Shown: positions 42,374-53,074 of the stretch, one piece after another | Numbering within the stretch: position 1 is the stretch's first letter | How the letters are laid out: each line of letters starts with the position of its first letter | DNA from: Chloroflexia bacterium SDU3-3 | Lineage (GTDB): Bacteria; Chloroflexota; Chloroflexia; Chloroflexales; Roseiflexaceae | DNA: 64,000 nucleotides | NCBI GenBank assembly: GCA_009268125.1 | Contig: WBOU01000021.1 | Span: 32,171-96,170, forward strand | Direction: 5' to 3' | Translations under genes and position numbers: made by a program | The notes under the pieces: generated by a model | Told to the model about the DNA's origin: nothing | The model's database searches: none | Seen by the model: the letters and a program-made list of their open reading frames with translations, nothing else

Positions 42374-43066
42374 ATGAGTTTCTCGTACGCACCAGCGGCC
42401 ACCCGTTCCGAGTCGCAGATTCGCGAGATGTTTGTGCAGATCTACGCCTGGATGACGGCAGGCCTGCTCACCACTGGGGCAGTGGCCTCATTCACCGCCG
42501 GATCGCCTGGCATGCTGGCGCTGATCTTCGGCAACCCATTTATGATCTGGGTGCTGTTCATCATCGAGATCGCGATGGTGCTGAGCATCGGCGCGATCAC
42601 CGCCCGCGTCTCGGCGGCGGCAGGCATGGCGATGTTCCTGGCCTACGCCGCCGTCAACGGGCTGACGCTCTCCAGCATCTTCCTGATCTACACGCAGGAT
42701 TCGGTGGCCCAGGCGTTCTTTGTCACCGCCGGAACCTTCGCCGTGATGAGCGCGCTGGGGCTGGTGATCAAGCTCGACCTCTCACGGGTGCGCAATGTGC
42801 TGTATATGGCCCTGGTGGGGCTGCTGCTGGCCACAGTGGTGAATATGCTGTGGGCCAACAGCACGCTGTACTGGATCATCACCTACGCAGGCGTGGCGAT
42901 CTTTGTGGGGCTGACGGTGGTGGACACGCAGAAGATCAAGGAGATGGCCCTGGAAGATCGCAGCGAGGGCCTGGGGCGTGTGGCGGTGATCGGGGCGCTC
43001 ACGCTCTACCTCGATTTTGTCAACCTGTTCCTGTACCTGCTGCGCATCCTTGGCTCGCGCAAGTAG
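42374..43066 (+). CDS. Bax inhibitor-1 / YccA family membrane protein
   Basis: 230 residues with seven membrane segments, preceded by AAGGAGG and the ATG at 42374. Family marks: a cytosolic N-terminus (TRSESQIREMFVQIYAWMTAGLL), VNGLTLSSIFLIYT in the middle and the C-terminal FVGLTVVDTQKIKEMA with the conserved Asp pair region that senses protons/Ca2+ in BsYetJ. It probably forms a pH-sensitive cation leak channel in the inner membrane. It ends before a perfect bidirectional terminator. Confidence 0.92.
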   Translation: MSFSYAPAATRSESQIREMFVQIYAWMTAGLLTTGAVASFTAGSPGMLALIFGNPFMIWVLFIIEIAMVLSIGAITARVSAAAGMAMFLAYAAVNGLTLSSIFLIYTQDSVAQAFFVTAGTFAVMSALGLVIKLDLSRVRNVLYMALVGLLLATVVNMLWANSTLYWIITYAGVAIFVGLTVVDTQKIKEMALEDRSEGLGRVAVIGALTLYLDFVNLFLYLLRILGSRK

Positions 43067-43120
43067 CTTTTCCATACCAGCAGGCGTAGATCGCTAGCAG
43101 GTCTAGGGCATCACAACGTC

Positions 43121-43152
43121 AAAAAAGCGCGCACTCGAGTGCGCGCTTTTTT
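43121..43152. terminator. Bidirectional intrinsic terminator
   Basis: Perfect 16+16 palindrome whose ends are aaaaaa and tttttt (aaaaaagcgcgcactc/gagtgcgcgctttttt). It serves both the BI-1 gene and the queA-like gene, which converge here. Confidence 0.92.
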
Positions 43153-43165
43153 CTTGCCGCCCAGT

Positions 43166-44242
43166 TCATGGCAGCAGCAGGTGCAGATCGCCAAACTCAT
43201 GCCACAGGTAGCGCTCGGCAAGCGCCTCGGCGTAGGTCTGGGCAAGATGGCCTCTTCCGGCCAGGGCCTCAAGCATGGCCAGGTGGGTGGCGCGCGGCTC
43301 GTGAAAGCCGGTGAGCAAGCCATCAACCACCCGCAACCCGCGCTCGGGCGTGATCACCAGATCGGTCCAGCCCCGGCCTGGGTGGGCCACGCCGTGCTGG
43401 TCGGCCACGCTCTCGATAGCGCGGGCAGCGGTGGTGCCGACTGCCACCACCCGCCCACCACTGGCCCGGGTCTCGTTCACCGCGCGGGCACTGGCCGCCG
43501 ACACGCGGTAGAGCTCCTCGTAGGGCGGCTCGCCCTGCTCCTGGCTGGCCACGCCGGTGTGCAGCACCAGCGGGGCGATGCGCACCCCGCCTGCGGCCAG
43601 CGCCGTCACCAGGGCGGGGGTGAAGGCGCGGCCCGCCGAGGGCATCTCGGCGCTGCCCGGCTCGGTGGCGAAGATCGTCTGGTAGGCCTCGATCGGCCAG
43701 GGCTGCGCGGCGTAGCTGTAGCGAATGGGGCCACCATAGCGCGCGAGGTAGGCCAGCAGCGGCTGCGGCAGATCGAGCGCGGCCACCCACAGGCGGGGAG
43801 GACTATTGTTCTTGTAGGGAGCCAGCAGGTGGGCAGAGCCGCCACCCGGCAGCGCGACACGCTCGCCCGTCTGCATAGTGAACAGCGGCTGCGTGCCCGA
43901 CTGCGCGGGCTGGCGACACTCGACCACCCACAGGCCGCCTAGCAGCCCGGTGGAGAGATGCAGCACGATCTGGTCGCCGCCAGCGCGCACGGCGGGCAGC
44001 GCGGCGGGCAGGGTCGCGCTAGTGTTTACCAGCAGCAGGTCGCCCTCGCCCAGCTGGCTGGGCAGATCGCCAAAGCCCATGTGCGCTACCTGATCGCTCC
44101 GGTAGTGCGAGACCATCAGGCGCACCGCATCGCGCCCTGGGCCACGCTGCTCGGCGGGGGCAGTGGCAACCAGCTCGGGCGGCAGCGCGAAATCGAGCAT
44201 GCCCGAAAGTGGGGCGATGGGGTCGGTGGCGAAGCTGGTCAT
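43166..44242 (-). CDS. queA: QueA-like S-adenosylmethionine:tRNA ribosyltransferase-isomerase
   Basis: 358 residues, usual length. QueA transfers and isomerises the ribosyl of SAM onto 7-aminomethyl-7-deazaguanine tRNA, making epoxyqueuosine. Seen: FALPPELVATAPAEQRG at the N-terminus, GEGDLLLVNTSATLPA, MPSAGRAFTPALV (QueA has PSAGLHFT), LHTGVASQ and GGRVVAVGTTAARAIES. Some signature residues differ from the E. coli type (Arg-Ala for Leu-His), so it is a divergent branch. Its ATG overlaps the stop of the SDR gene by 4 nt, so the pair is coupled. No other queuosine genes are in the window. Confidence 0.82.
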   Translation of the reverse strand: MTSFATDPIAPLSGMLDFALPPELVATAPAEQRGPGRDAVRLMVSHYRSDQVAHMGFGDLPSQLGEGDLLLVNTSATLPAALPAVRAGGDQIVLHLSTGLLGGLWVVECRQPAQSGTQPLFTMQTGERVALPGGGSAHLLAPYKNNSPPRLWVAALDLPQPLLAYLARYGGPIRYSYAAQPWPIEAYQTIFATEPGSAEMPSAGRAFTPALVTALAAGGVRIAPLVLHTGVASQEQGEPPYEELYRVSAASARAVNETRASGGRVVAVGTTAARAIESVADQHGVAHPGRGWTDLVITPERGLRVVDGLLTGFHEPRATHLAMLEALAGRGHLAQTYAEALAERYLWHEFGDLHLLLP

Positions 44243-44937
44243 CGGCTGGCCTCCACCGGCAGCGAGCGGGCCTGGTAGCGACCGCTCGGCAGGCCGCCAC
44301 CCAGCAGCGCCAGCAGGCCCGGCACGCTGGCCTCGGGCGGCGGGCGGTCGCCGATATCCTCGCCGGGGAAGGCATCCTGATGCATCTGGGTGCGCATATC
44401 GCCGGGGTCGACCACGTAGATACGTCGCTCGGGGCGCTCGGCAGCCAGCACCGCAAACAGCTGCTCAAGCGCGGCCTTGCTTGCGCCGTAGCCGCCCCAG
44501 CCCGCGTATGGCTCGACAGCGGCATCGCTTGAGATCGCGAAGATCGGCGCGGCAGGGGCAAGCTGCGGCCAGAGCGCCTGGAGCACGGCGAGCTGGGCGC
44601 ACACATTGGTCTGCAGCAGTGCGGCCAATGCGTCAGGGCTGAGGTCCAGCGCCGCAGGCATGGGGCTAGGCCCGAGCGTGCTCGCGCTGAGGAACAGGGC
44701 ATCGATCCCGCCAAACAACTGCGCGGCCTGGGCCAGAGCCGACTGATGCGCGGGGTCAGCGATATCGCCAGCGATCGCGCGCACCTGGGTGTGCGCCGCC
44801 AGCGCGGCGCTGGCCTGGGAGAGCGCATCGGCACCACGCGCGTCGATAACCAGCTGCCAGCCCTGCTGGGCAAGCTCGCTAGCAAGCGCCAGCCCAAGGC
44901 CGCGTGACGCGCCGGTGATAACAGCAACTGGTGGCAT
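44239..44937 (-). CDS. Short-chain dehydrogenase/reductase
   Basis: 232 residues of the classical SDR fold. The cofactor motif TGASRGLG is at 8-15, catalytic Ser in ISSDAAVE (about 136-137), and Tyr150-Lys154 in GYGASKAALEQ. The VDPGDMRTQM segment matches the 'PG..T' loop. The substrate cannot be told. It precedes queA with an ATGA overlap; a link with queuosine is not established. The start is the ATG at 44937. Confidence 0.9.
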   Translation of the reverse strand: MPPVAVITGASRGLGLALASELAQQGWQLVIDARGADALSQASAALAAHTQVRAIAGDIADPAHQSALAQAAQLFGGIDALFLSASTLGPSPMPAALDLSPDALAALLQTNVCAQLAVLQALWPQLAPAAPIFAISSDAAVEPYAGWGGYGASKAALEQLFAVLAAERPERRIYVVDPGDMRTQMHQDAFPGEDIGDRPPPEASVPGLLALLGGGLPSGRYQARSLPVEASR

Positions 44938-45042
44938 TGTTTCTCTCCTTTATGATCAGGTAGAACAACGCCATGGTAGCCCAAGGGCGGCGGCGGATCG
45001 CCCGCCGCACGGCGGGAGCGCGGCCTGTACCTTGGTACAGCG

Positions 45043-45693
45043 CTAGATCAGGCCGCGCTGACGCGCAAAGGCCACCGCCTCGGTGCGGTTGGTCGCGCCC
45101 AATTTGGCAAACAGCGAGCTGACGTGGAACTTGACGGTGCGCTCGGTGATGCCAAGGGCGGCGGCTATCTCCTTGTTGGGGTGGCCTAGGCCAATGCGGC
45201 ACAGCACCTCGCGCTCGCGCTCGGTGAGGGCGGCGGGCGGCTCGCCCTGCTGCTCGATCTGGCGCAGCAGCCGCGTGGCCACCACCGGCTGCAGCAGCGC
45301 CCCGCCAGCGGCAACCACACGGATAGCGTGGAAGATCTCGGCCCTGGGCACACCTTTCAGCAGATAGCCGCTGGCACCGGCGGCGATGGCGCTAAAAATA
45401 CGCTCGTCGCTGTCGAACGCGGTCAGCACAATGATCGCAGCAGGTATTTGCTCGGCGCGAATACGCCGGATGGCCTCCGCCCCATCGATCTGCGGCATCG
45501 ACAGATCGGCTAGCACCACATCGGGCCGCAGCTGCCGCACCATGTCCACCATCGCCACACCATCGGCGGCCTCGCCCACCACCACAAAATCGGGCTGAGT
45601 GCCAAGCACCGCCACCAGCCCATCGCGCACGATCGGGTGATCATCGGCCAGCAAGATGCGGATGGGGGGCGCAGGATCTAGGCTGTCCGTCAT
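45043..45693 (-). CDS. NarL/FixJ-family response regulator
   Basis: 216 residues. The receiver domain has Asp-Asp at ADDHP (about 17-18), phospho-acceptor Asp63 in LADLSMP, Thr in VLTAFDSD and Lys in YLLKGVPR. A LuxR-type helix-turn-helix follows (LTEREREVLCRIGLGHPNKEIAAALGI; TVKFHVSSLFAKLG, about 148-205). The ATG at 45693 overlaps the kinase stop by 4 nt (ATGA); an alternative ATG at 45714 is less likely. It pairs with the upstream histidine kinase. Confidence 0.93.
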   Translation of the reverse strand: MTDSLDPAPPIRILLADDHPIVRDGLVAVLGTQPDFVVVGEAADGVAMVDMVRQLRPDVVLADLSMPQIDGAEAIRRIRAEQIPAAIIVLTAFDSDERIFSAIAAGASGYLLKGVPRAEIFHAIRVVAAGGALLQPVVATRLLRQIEQQGEPPAALTEREREVLCRIGLGHPNKEIAAALGITERTVKFHVSSLFAKLGATNRTEAVAFARQRGLI

Positions 45694-46829
45694 GCTCGGT
45701 TTGGTAGTATGCATTCGATACGCGTTCCTAGGCCCGGCGCACTGGCGATCTGCATGCTGCCGCCCAGCAGCTGGCAGCGCTCGCGCATGCCGATCAGGCC
45801 AAAATGCCCTGGGTATATGCGATCTGGGTCGAAGCCCTGGCCATTATCCTCCACCGCCAGCTGGACATGGGACAAGCTCGCTGCCAGGGCAATGCCGATT
45901 TCGCTCGCCCCCGCGTGCCGCAGCGCGTTGGAGAGCGACTCCTGGGCGATGCGGTAGATCGCCATGGCCACGCGGCCATCCACCGGCACCTCGGCCCCGC
46001 GCGCCGAGAAGCGCACCAGCGCCCCATGGGGTGCGGCCAGCTGCGCCAGGGCCTCGGCCAGCGGCAGGCCATCCAGCGGCGCGGCGCGCAGATCCAGCAC
46101 GCTGCGCCGCGCCTGGTCGAGGCTGGCCTGGGTCAGCGCGATGGCGCGCTGCAGCGCCGCCCGCGCCTGCGGGGCCGCGCCGCCCTCCAGCTGGGCATCG
46201 GCGGCATCGAGCTGCAGCGCCGTGGCCGCTAGGCTCTGGGCCAGCGAGTCGTGGATCTCGCGCGCCAGTCGGTTGCGCTCCTCCAGCGCGCCCAACTGCA
46301 CGCTGCGCTTGAAAAGCTGGGCGCGCTCAACCGCCATGCCCACCAGGTCGCCCACGGCATACAGCAGGCGCAGATCATCGGCGGAGAGCGCGCGCCAGTC
46401 GGCGCTGGCCACATTCATCACGCCCATGGGGCGCTGGTGGGCATACAGCGGCACGCTGGCATGGTAGCGCAGGCCATTGGTGCCGCGCGCCAGACCCTTG
46501 AGCCGCGTGCACGTAATCATACTGATATTGTCGGCCCCGCCCATGTGCCCATCGCAAAAGCGGTCGAGGCAGTAGCACGTGCCCTCCATCAGCTCGGGCA
46601 CCGCGCCCAGCGCCGGCGGCAGGTCTTTCGACGCCGCGAGATAGGGCTGGCCGCTCGCCTCATTCAGCAGCCAAACCCAAGCGCTGTGCAGCCCAAACAG
46701 CGCGGACACGTGGTCGAGCGCCACGCCCAGCGCGGTGGCCAGATCGGACTCGCCATTCAGGGCGGCGGCCACCGTGGTGAGAATGGCAAGCTCGCGGTTG
46801 CGCTGCGCCAGCTGTTCTGAGTCGGTCAT
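45690..46829 (-). CDS. GAF-domain sensor histidine kinase (NarX/DesK-type, HisKA_3)
   Basis: 379 residues from the ATG at 46829 (MTDSEQLAQRN). A GAF sensory domain (about 25-165) contains the Cys-rich TCYCLDRFCDGH stretch, possibly a metal or redox site. The dimerisation/phospho-acceptor segment LAREIHDSLAQSLAAT (His about 191) is of the HisKA_3 type, and the HATPase part has LSNALRHAGA (N box), VEDNGQGFD (G1) and GLIGMRERCQLLGG. No membrane segment, so the signal is cytosolic. Coupled to the NarL-type regulator. Confidence 0.9.
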   Translation of the reverse strand: MTDSEQLAQRNRELAILTTVAAALNGESDLATALGVALDHVSALFGLHSAWVWLLNEASGQPYLAASKDLPPALGAVPELMEGTCYCLDRFCDGHMGGADNISMITCTRLKGLARGTNGLRYHASVPLYAHQRPMGVMNVASADWRALSADDLRLLYAVGDLVGMAVERAQLFKRSVQLGALEERNRLAREIHDSLAQSLAATALQLDAADAQLEGGAAPQARAALQRAIALTQASLDQARRSVLDLRAAPLDGLPLAEALAQLAAPHGALVRFSARGAEVPVDGRVAMAIYRIAQESLSNALRHAGASEIGIALAASLSHVQLAVEDNGQGFDPDRIYPGHFGLIGMRERCQLLGGSMQIASAPGLGTRIECILPNRA

Positions 46830-46896
46830 AGTTTTTATTCCAAATGAAAAGCCAGGGGCGATCCCCTGGCCATCCAGCGCTGCCCGGCGGGCCAGC

Positions 46897-47289
46897 CTAC
46901 AGCTGCGGGTAGCCATCGATCAGCGGCTGTACCAGCTCGATATCATTACCATCGGGATCTTTGAAGAAGGCCATCTTGAACACCGGGCTGTCCTCGGGGA
47001 ATCCCTGCGGCAAAATATGAAACGGAACCCCCTTCGCCGATAGAGTCTCGTACGATTTCTGGACATCCTCAACCTCAAAGGCGAGGTGTACCCAGCCCTG
47101 GCGCGACACGTTCGGCGGCTCCAGCCGCTCCACCAGCTCGATGGTGATATCGCCAGCGGCGAGATAGACGATATTGCGAAATGAGAAGCTGCCGATCGGA
47201 ACCATTCCGAGCGTCTTCGTGTAGAAATCACGGAGTGCCTCAAAGTTGGGGGTACAAAGCGCCACGTGGTGCGTGCCCAAAACCTGCAT
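46897..47289 (-). CDS. VOC (glyoxalase/bleomycin-resistance) family protein
   Basis: 130 residues forming two beta-alpha-beta-beta-beta modules. N-terminal THHVALCTPNFEALRDFYTKTLG and C-terminal FFKDPDGNDIELVQP, with His and Glu at the usual metal positions (HHVAL; WVHLAFEVED; ELVQ), support a lyase or dioxygenase-like metal site. The start is the ATG at 47289 with GGAG upstream; an ATG at 47304 is possible. It is separated from the histidine kinase by 67 nt on the same strand. Substrate unknown. Confidence 0.87.
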   Translation of the reverse strand: MQVLGTHHVALCTPNFEALRDFYTKTLGMVPIGSFSFRNIVYLAAGDITIELVERLEPPNVSRQGWVHLAFEVEDVQKSYETLSAKGVPFHILPQGFPEDSPVFKMAFFKDPDGNDIELVQPLIDGYPQL

Positions 47290-47441
47290 AGCGTTCGTCT
47301 CCATGAACAAGGGCGAGTAGGAGCCAAGACACAAACTGCCCGCAGAGGCAGAAGAGCACCGGAGCGGATACCTTGCGAGAGAAATTTGCGGCTAGGCGAA
47401 AATAGTATACCATGGGCAATCACCAGATGCACCGTTGGGAT

Positions 47442-47578
47442 TAGGCAATCCAGGGTCTATGCGTTCTGTCTGATGACGCTGCGCATGCTGTGGTGAATCG
47501 GTTTTTCCCTTCGTGTCTTTGCGCCTTCGTGGTAAAAACGTTCTGCCAAGGGAGAACGCATAGACCCTGTAGGCAATC
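47442..47578. mobile_element. Miniature inverted-repeat element with 9-bp target-site duplication
   Basis: The element itself is 47451-47569 (119 bp). Its ends are perfect 17-bp inverted repeats, cagggtctatgcgttct (47451-47467) and agaacgcatagaccctg (47553-47569). Outside them the 9-mer taggcaatc is directly repeated at 47442-47450 and 47570-47578, the mark of transposition. The interior carries the 'accacgaaggcgcaaagacacgaaggg' type sequence (minus strand, in parts) also found near 1900 and 20170. It has no open frame for a transposase, so it is non-autonomous. It sits 175 nt upstream of the pgi start codon. Confidence 0.88.
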
Positions 47579-47744
47579 GCCTGAGCGCGCATAGTTGTCT
47601 GGAAAGATCGCTACGTCGCGATCTGATTACCGATACGCCCCAACAACATCGCTAAGAAAACCGCGATGGCGCGTATAATGGTCGCAAGGTAACGTGAGGA
47701 TAAGCGTGCAGGAGAGCCGATCTCCCGCGCTGATGAGGATTTCT

Positions 47745-49379
<1,635 letters not shown>

Positions 49380-49385
49380 CCCGAA

Positions 49386-49425
49386 CCACCAAAAGCCCAC
49401 GCCGCGCGGCGTGGGCTTTTGGTGG
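49386..49425. terminator. Palindromic terminator after pgi
   Basis: Perfect 20+20 palindrome with no loop bases (ccaccaaaagcccacgccgc and its complement). The tail cttttgg gives a short T-run on both strands. Confidence 0.8.
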
Positions 49426-49492
49426 AACACTGTTTGCTTTTCCTTCTAACAGCAACTGCGCCGCGCGGCGCTCAGAAAGGAAAGGCAAAACC

Positions 49493-49981
49493 ATGGTCAC
49501 TCCTCTGCTGATCACCCCCGACCCCAACGAGGCCTACCAGATCGCCAACCACCTGATGTCGATGGGCGTGCCCACCAACGACATCCAGGTCGCGCACTTC
49601 AGCCCCGCCAGCGACGAGCACACCCGCGTGGGCACCTTCAGCGACGAGGATGCCAAGGAGCAGCGCGTGGGCACCTTCGACGACGCCGATGCGCACGACC
49701 GCCCCAAAGGCAGCTACGACGATACCGAGCAGCACCAGCACACCCGCGAAGCCCCGCGCAAGGGCCGCTACGATGACACCGAGGGCGTGGAGAGCCTGCC
49801 GCACATCCATCGCTACACTAGCTACGACGCCTTTGTGGAGGCCATCCGGTCATCGGGCATCAAAAAGAGCGCGATCCCAGCCGATTCATCATCGGCCTGC
49901 ACCGCGCTCTTCCTACCCGCCAAGGCCCCCTACCTCGCGCAGGTAGAATACATCTTCAGCGGCAAACAGCCGGGCATCTAG
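49493..49981 (+). CDS. Stress-like acidic repeat protein (162 aa)
   Basis: A good ribosome site (AGAAAGGAAAGG) precedes the ATG at 49493. The N-terminal half resembles a general-stress/YflT-type domain ([29 protein letters not shown]). The middle has four related acidic units: [32 protein letters not shown] and [10 protein letters not shown]. The C-terminal part ([16 protein letters not shown]) is alpha/beta. No enzymatic motif. The stop shares CTAG with the convergent hybrid kinase. Role unknown; a ligand-binding or phase-forming stress protein is speculation. Confidence 0.7.
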   Translation: MVTPLLITPDPNEAYQIANHLMSMGVPTNDIQVAHFSPASDEHTRVGTFSDEDAKEQRVGTFDDADAHDRPKGSYDDTEQHQHTREAPRKGRYDDTEGVESLPHIHRYTSYDAFVEAIRSSGIKKSAIPADSSSACTALFLPAKAPYLAQVEYIFSGKQPGI

Positions 49982-52900
49982 ACAATACCCATGGCCCGAA
50001 ACGCGCCATCAAGGTGCGCCAGCTCGCTGCTCAGCGCGGCGAGCAGGGGTTCGGCAACCGCCAGATCGCCCGCCTTGCCATGCTGCTCAAGCGTAGCCCA
50101 CATCTGGGCAAAACGCTGCGCGCCAAGCGTGGCGCTATTGCCTTTCATCAAGTGGGCCACGCGCGCCACGGTGGCGGCGTCGCCCTGGGATGCCGCCACG
50201 CGGGCCTTACCGATGCTCTCCTGGGCCTGGGCCAGCATCGCATCCTTCATCTCGACCAGCACGGTATTGTCGATCTCGACCGCGCGCAGCTCGCTTATCA
50301 CCTGCGGGTCAAGGGTAGGATCATCCAGTGGCGGGGCGGCGCTCTCCTGGGCAAGCCAGCGGGCCAGCACGGCAGAAAGCGCCTGGCTCTGCACCGGCTT
50401 CGAGAGATAGTCATCCATACCAGCCGCGATGCAGCGCTCGCGCTCGCCCTGCAGAGCATTGGCGGTAAGCGCGATGATCGGGATGCGACGCCCGTCCTCG
50501 CGTTGCCGGATCTCGGCGGTGGCCGTGAAGCCATCCATCTCGGGCATGTGGCAGTCCATCAGCACAAGGTTATAGGGGATCTGGCTCAGTGATATCAGGG
50601 CCTCTTTGCCATTGGCGGCCAGATCGACGCGGTAGCCCAGCCGCTCAAGCATGCGGGCGGTCACCTGCTGATTCACCGCATTATCTTCCACCACCAAGAT
50701 CCGCGCATTGATCTGCGGCGGGGCCAGCACCACGGCGCTGGCGGCAGGGTCAGAAGATTGTGCGGGCTGCACTCCGAACGCCATAAGCAGGGCGTGGTAG
50801 AGCTGGCTTTGCCGCAGCGGCTTGTTCAGCTGTGCAGTGATGCCGGACAACGGCCCTGGCAGGCGCTTCCCATAGGGCACAACCAGCATAATGGGAACAT
50901 CCCGCAGCAGCGCATCGTTCTTGATCGCGCGCGCGAGCGACATGCCGTTCATGCTCGATGCATCCACATCAATAGCCACAGCATCGTAGCCCGCGCCGCG
51001 CTGTAGCGCCTGGCGCAGCGTGGTGATCGCCGTAAGCATGCTGGAGCTGCCTGTCACTACCATGCCCCATGGCTCCAGCATGCGGCGGAAGAGGTTTTGC
51101 TCATGGGCATTGCCGCCCACCAGCAACAGCCGCTTGCCGCGCAGCTGCTGGTCTCTCAGGCTATGCTCAGCAGGCGCATCCGCACTGACCCCCAGGCGCA
51201 GCGAAAACGAGAACGTCGAGCCTTGGCCTACCTGGCTGGTAAGGCCCATCGATCCGCCCATCATTGCCACCAGCTGGTGGCAGATCGCCAGCCCCAGGCC
51301 AGTGCCGCCATACAGCCGCGTGGTCGAGCTATCGGCCTGCGTGAAGGGCTGAAACAGCTGGGACTGCACATCTTCCGATATACCGATGCCAGTATCTTCG
51401 ATATCGATCTGCACCAGCACCCCCTGGGCATCGCGCTCGGCCAGATGCGCCTGGACAATAACCTCGCCATGGTTAGTAAACTTCAGCGCATTCCCGACCA
51501 AATTGACCAGCACCTGCCGAAAGCGCCCAGAGTCACCATACACCATGGTGGGAATGTCGGGGCCGACAATTGTGCCGATTGTGATCGACTTACGCTCCGC
51601 CAGATCGGCGAACATCTCGATCACGTCCTCCAGCACGCCGCGAAAGGGAAAGGACATCGGCTCAAGATCCAGCTTGCCAGCCTCGATCTTCGAAAAATCA
51701 AGAATATCATTGATGATGGTCATCAGCGACTCGCCCGAGCGCCGCACCGTATCGGCAAACTGGTGCTGCTCATCAGAAAGCTCGGTATCGAGCAGCAGGC
51801 CGGTCATACCAATGATCCCGTTCAGCGGCGTGCGGATCTCGTGGCTCATGGTGGCCAAAAAGGCCGATTTGGCCTTGGTGGCGGCCTCCGCCGATTCCTT
51901 GGCCCGCAGCAGCTCTAGGTAGGTCTGTTCGCGCTCGGCCTCAACCCTGCGCCGCTCGGCCAGCTCCTGCTGGACCTCGCTGTACAGCCGCGCGTTCTCC
52001 AGCGACTGGCTGATGGTCAGCGCCACCTTCTGGGCGATCGCGATCTCCTCGGGGGTGAAGGCACGCGACACGGGCGAGTCAAGGCCCAGCGTGCCGATCA
52101 CCCTATCGCGAATGATGATCGGGATGATCAGCAGCGACACCGTGCCGCGCTGACGACCGATCTCGTGAAATCCGGTGGCGCGCGGGTCGGTCTGGGCATT
52201 CGTCAGCACCACCGGCTCTTTGGTGGTGATCACCTGAAGGCTGGCATCATTCCCGGCAAGCGGGATGCGTAGCCCCAGCGCCGAGACCCGGCCCGGCTCG
52301 CAGTACTCGGCGATCACCTGCAGCTCGGTGCCGTCGGCGCTCAGCGTGGTGCACGCCGACTGTGGCAGCCCCATCATGAGTGCCAGCTCCTCGCAGACGA
52401 TCTGGAGGATCTGGTTGGGGTCGTGGGCCGAGGTGGCGGCGGTGCTCACACGATTGAGCAGCAGGGTCTCGCGCAGCTGCTGCTGCAGCGCCTGCTCCAC
52501 CTGCTTGCGCTCAGTGATATCGCGGATGACCACGAGGCCGCCGGTGATGACCTGGTGCTCATTGCGCAGCGGCGAGTAGTGGCTCTCGAACAGTCGCTTG
52601 GATTGCTCGGCGGCGGCCAGCAGCGAGCGGTGCTCGCTGGTGCTGGTGCTGCCAAGCAGGGCCGCGCGCATCTGGCCTGCCTCAAGCGAGCCTTCAAGCC
52701 CAGAAAAGATATCCAGCAGCGACTTACCGATCACATGGGTCCGGCTCATGCCGGTGATACGCTGCATCTCAGGGTTCCAGACCTGGATGGCGTAGCGGTG
52801 GTCAAAGGCAAAGATCCCATCGATGCTGCTGTTGACCAGCTGCTCGTACACCGCCCGCATATTTGAGTAGGCGCTCCGCAGCTCCTGCGATGTCAGCTCA

Positions 52901-53040
52901 AGCGAGCGCTCAAGCATCGCACGGTCGGTGTCTGCCTGCAGGTAGCTGGCATTCACCGCATCGAGAAAGCCTGCCAGCTCTGGCGAGAGCGGGGCATCGC
53001 CAAGAAACCGCTTGATCTGTCGTTGAAGGAGCCTATGCAT
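49978..53040 (-). CDS. Hybrid sensor histidine kinase (PAS-GAF-HisKA-HATPase-REC-REC-Hpt)
   Basis: 1,020 residues, all cytosolic. Coiled N-terminus; PAS (about 60-180; [21 protein letters not shown]); GAF (about 200-360); HisKA with His about 400 ([15 protein letters not shown]); HATPase (about 510-625; [41 protein letters not shown]); a first, partly degenerate receiver (about 645-765; [13 protein letters not shown]); a second receiver with acceptor Asp near 826 ([13 protein letters not shown]); and a C-terminal Hpt with His about 960 ([14 protein letters not shown]). Phosphate probably flows His-Asp-His to an unlinked regulator. It lies 34 nt after the FIST gene. Confidence 0.95.
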   Translation of the reverse strand: MHRLLQRQIKRFLGDAPLSPELAGFLDAVNASYLQADTDRAMLERSLELTSQELRSAYSNMRAVYEQLVNSSIDGIFAFDHRYAIQVWNPEMQRITGMSRTHVIGKSLLDIFSGLEGSLEAGQMRAALLGSTSTSEHRSLLAAAEQSKRLFESHYSPLRNEHQVITGGLVVIRDITERKQVEQALQQQLRETLLLNRVSTAATSAHDPNQILQIVCEELALMMGLPQSACTTLSADGTELQVIAEYCEPGRVSALGLRIPLAGNDASLQVITTKEPVVLTNAQTDPRATGFHEIGRQRGTVSLLIIPIIIRDRVIGTLGLDSPVSRAFTPEEIAIAQKVALTISQSLENARLYSEVQQELAERRRVEAEREQTYLELLRAKESAEAATKAKSAFLATMSHEIRTPLNGIIGMTGLLLDTELSDEQHQFADTVRRSGESLMTIINDILDFSKIEAGKLDLEPMSFPFRGVLEDVIEMFADLAERKSITIGTIVGPDIPTMVYGDSGRFRQVLVNLVGNALKFTNHGEVIVQAHLAERDAQGVLVQIDIEDTGIGISEDVQSQLFQPFTQADSSTTRLYGGTGLGLAICHQLVAMMGGSMGLTSQVGQGSTFSFSLRLGVSADAPAEHSLRDQQLRGKRLLLVGGNAHEQNLFRRMLEPWGMVVTGSSSMLTAITTLRQALQRGAGYDAVAIDVDASSMNGMSLARAIKNDALLRDVPIMLVVPYGKRLPGPLSGITAQLNKPLRQSQLYHALLMAFGVQPAQSSDPAASAVVLAPPQINARILVVEDNAVNQQVTARMLERLGYRVDLAANGKEALISLSQIPYNLVLMDCHMPEMDGFTATAEIRQREDGRRIPIIALTANALQGERERCIAAGMDDYLSKPVQSQALSAVLARWLAQESAAPPLDDPTLDPQVISELRAVEIDNTVLVEMKDAMLAQAQESIGKARVAASQGDAATVARVAHLMKGNSATLGAQRFAQMWATLEQHGKAGDLAVAEPLLAALSSELAHLDGAFRAMGIV

Positions 53041-53074
53041 ACCGTTATGTTCCGATCTGGCCGGATGCGCAGAG

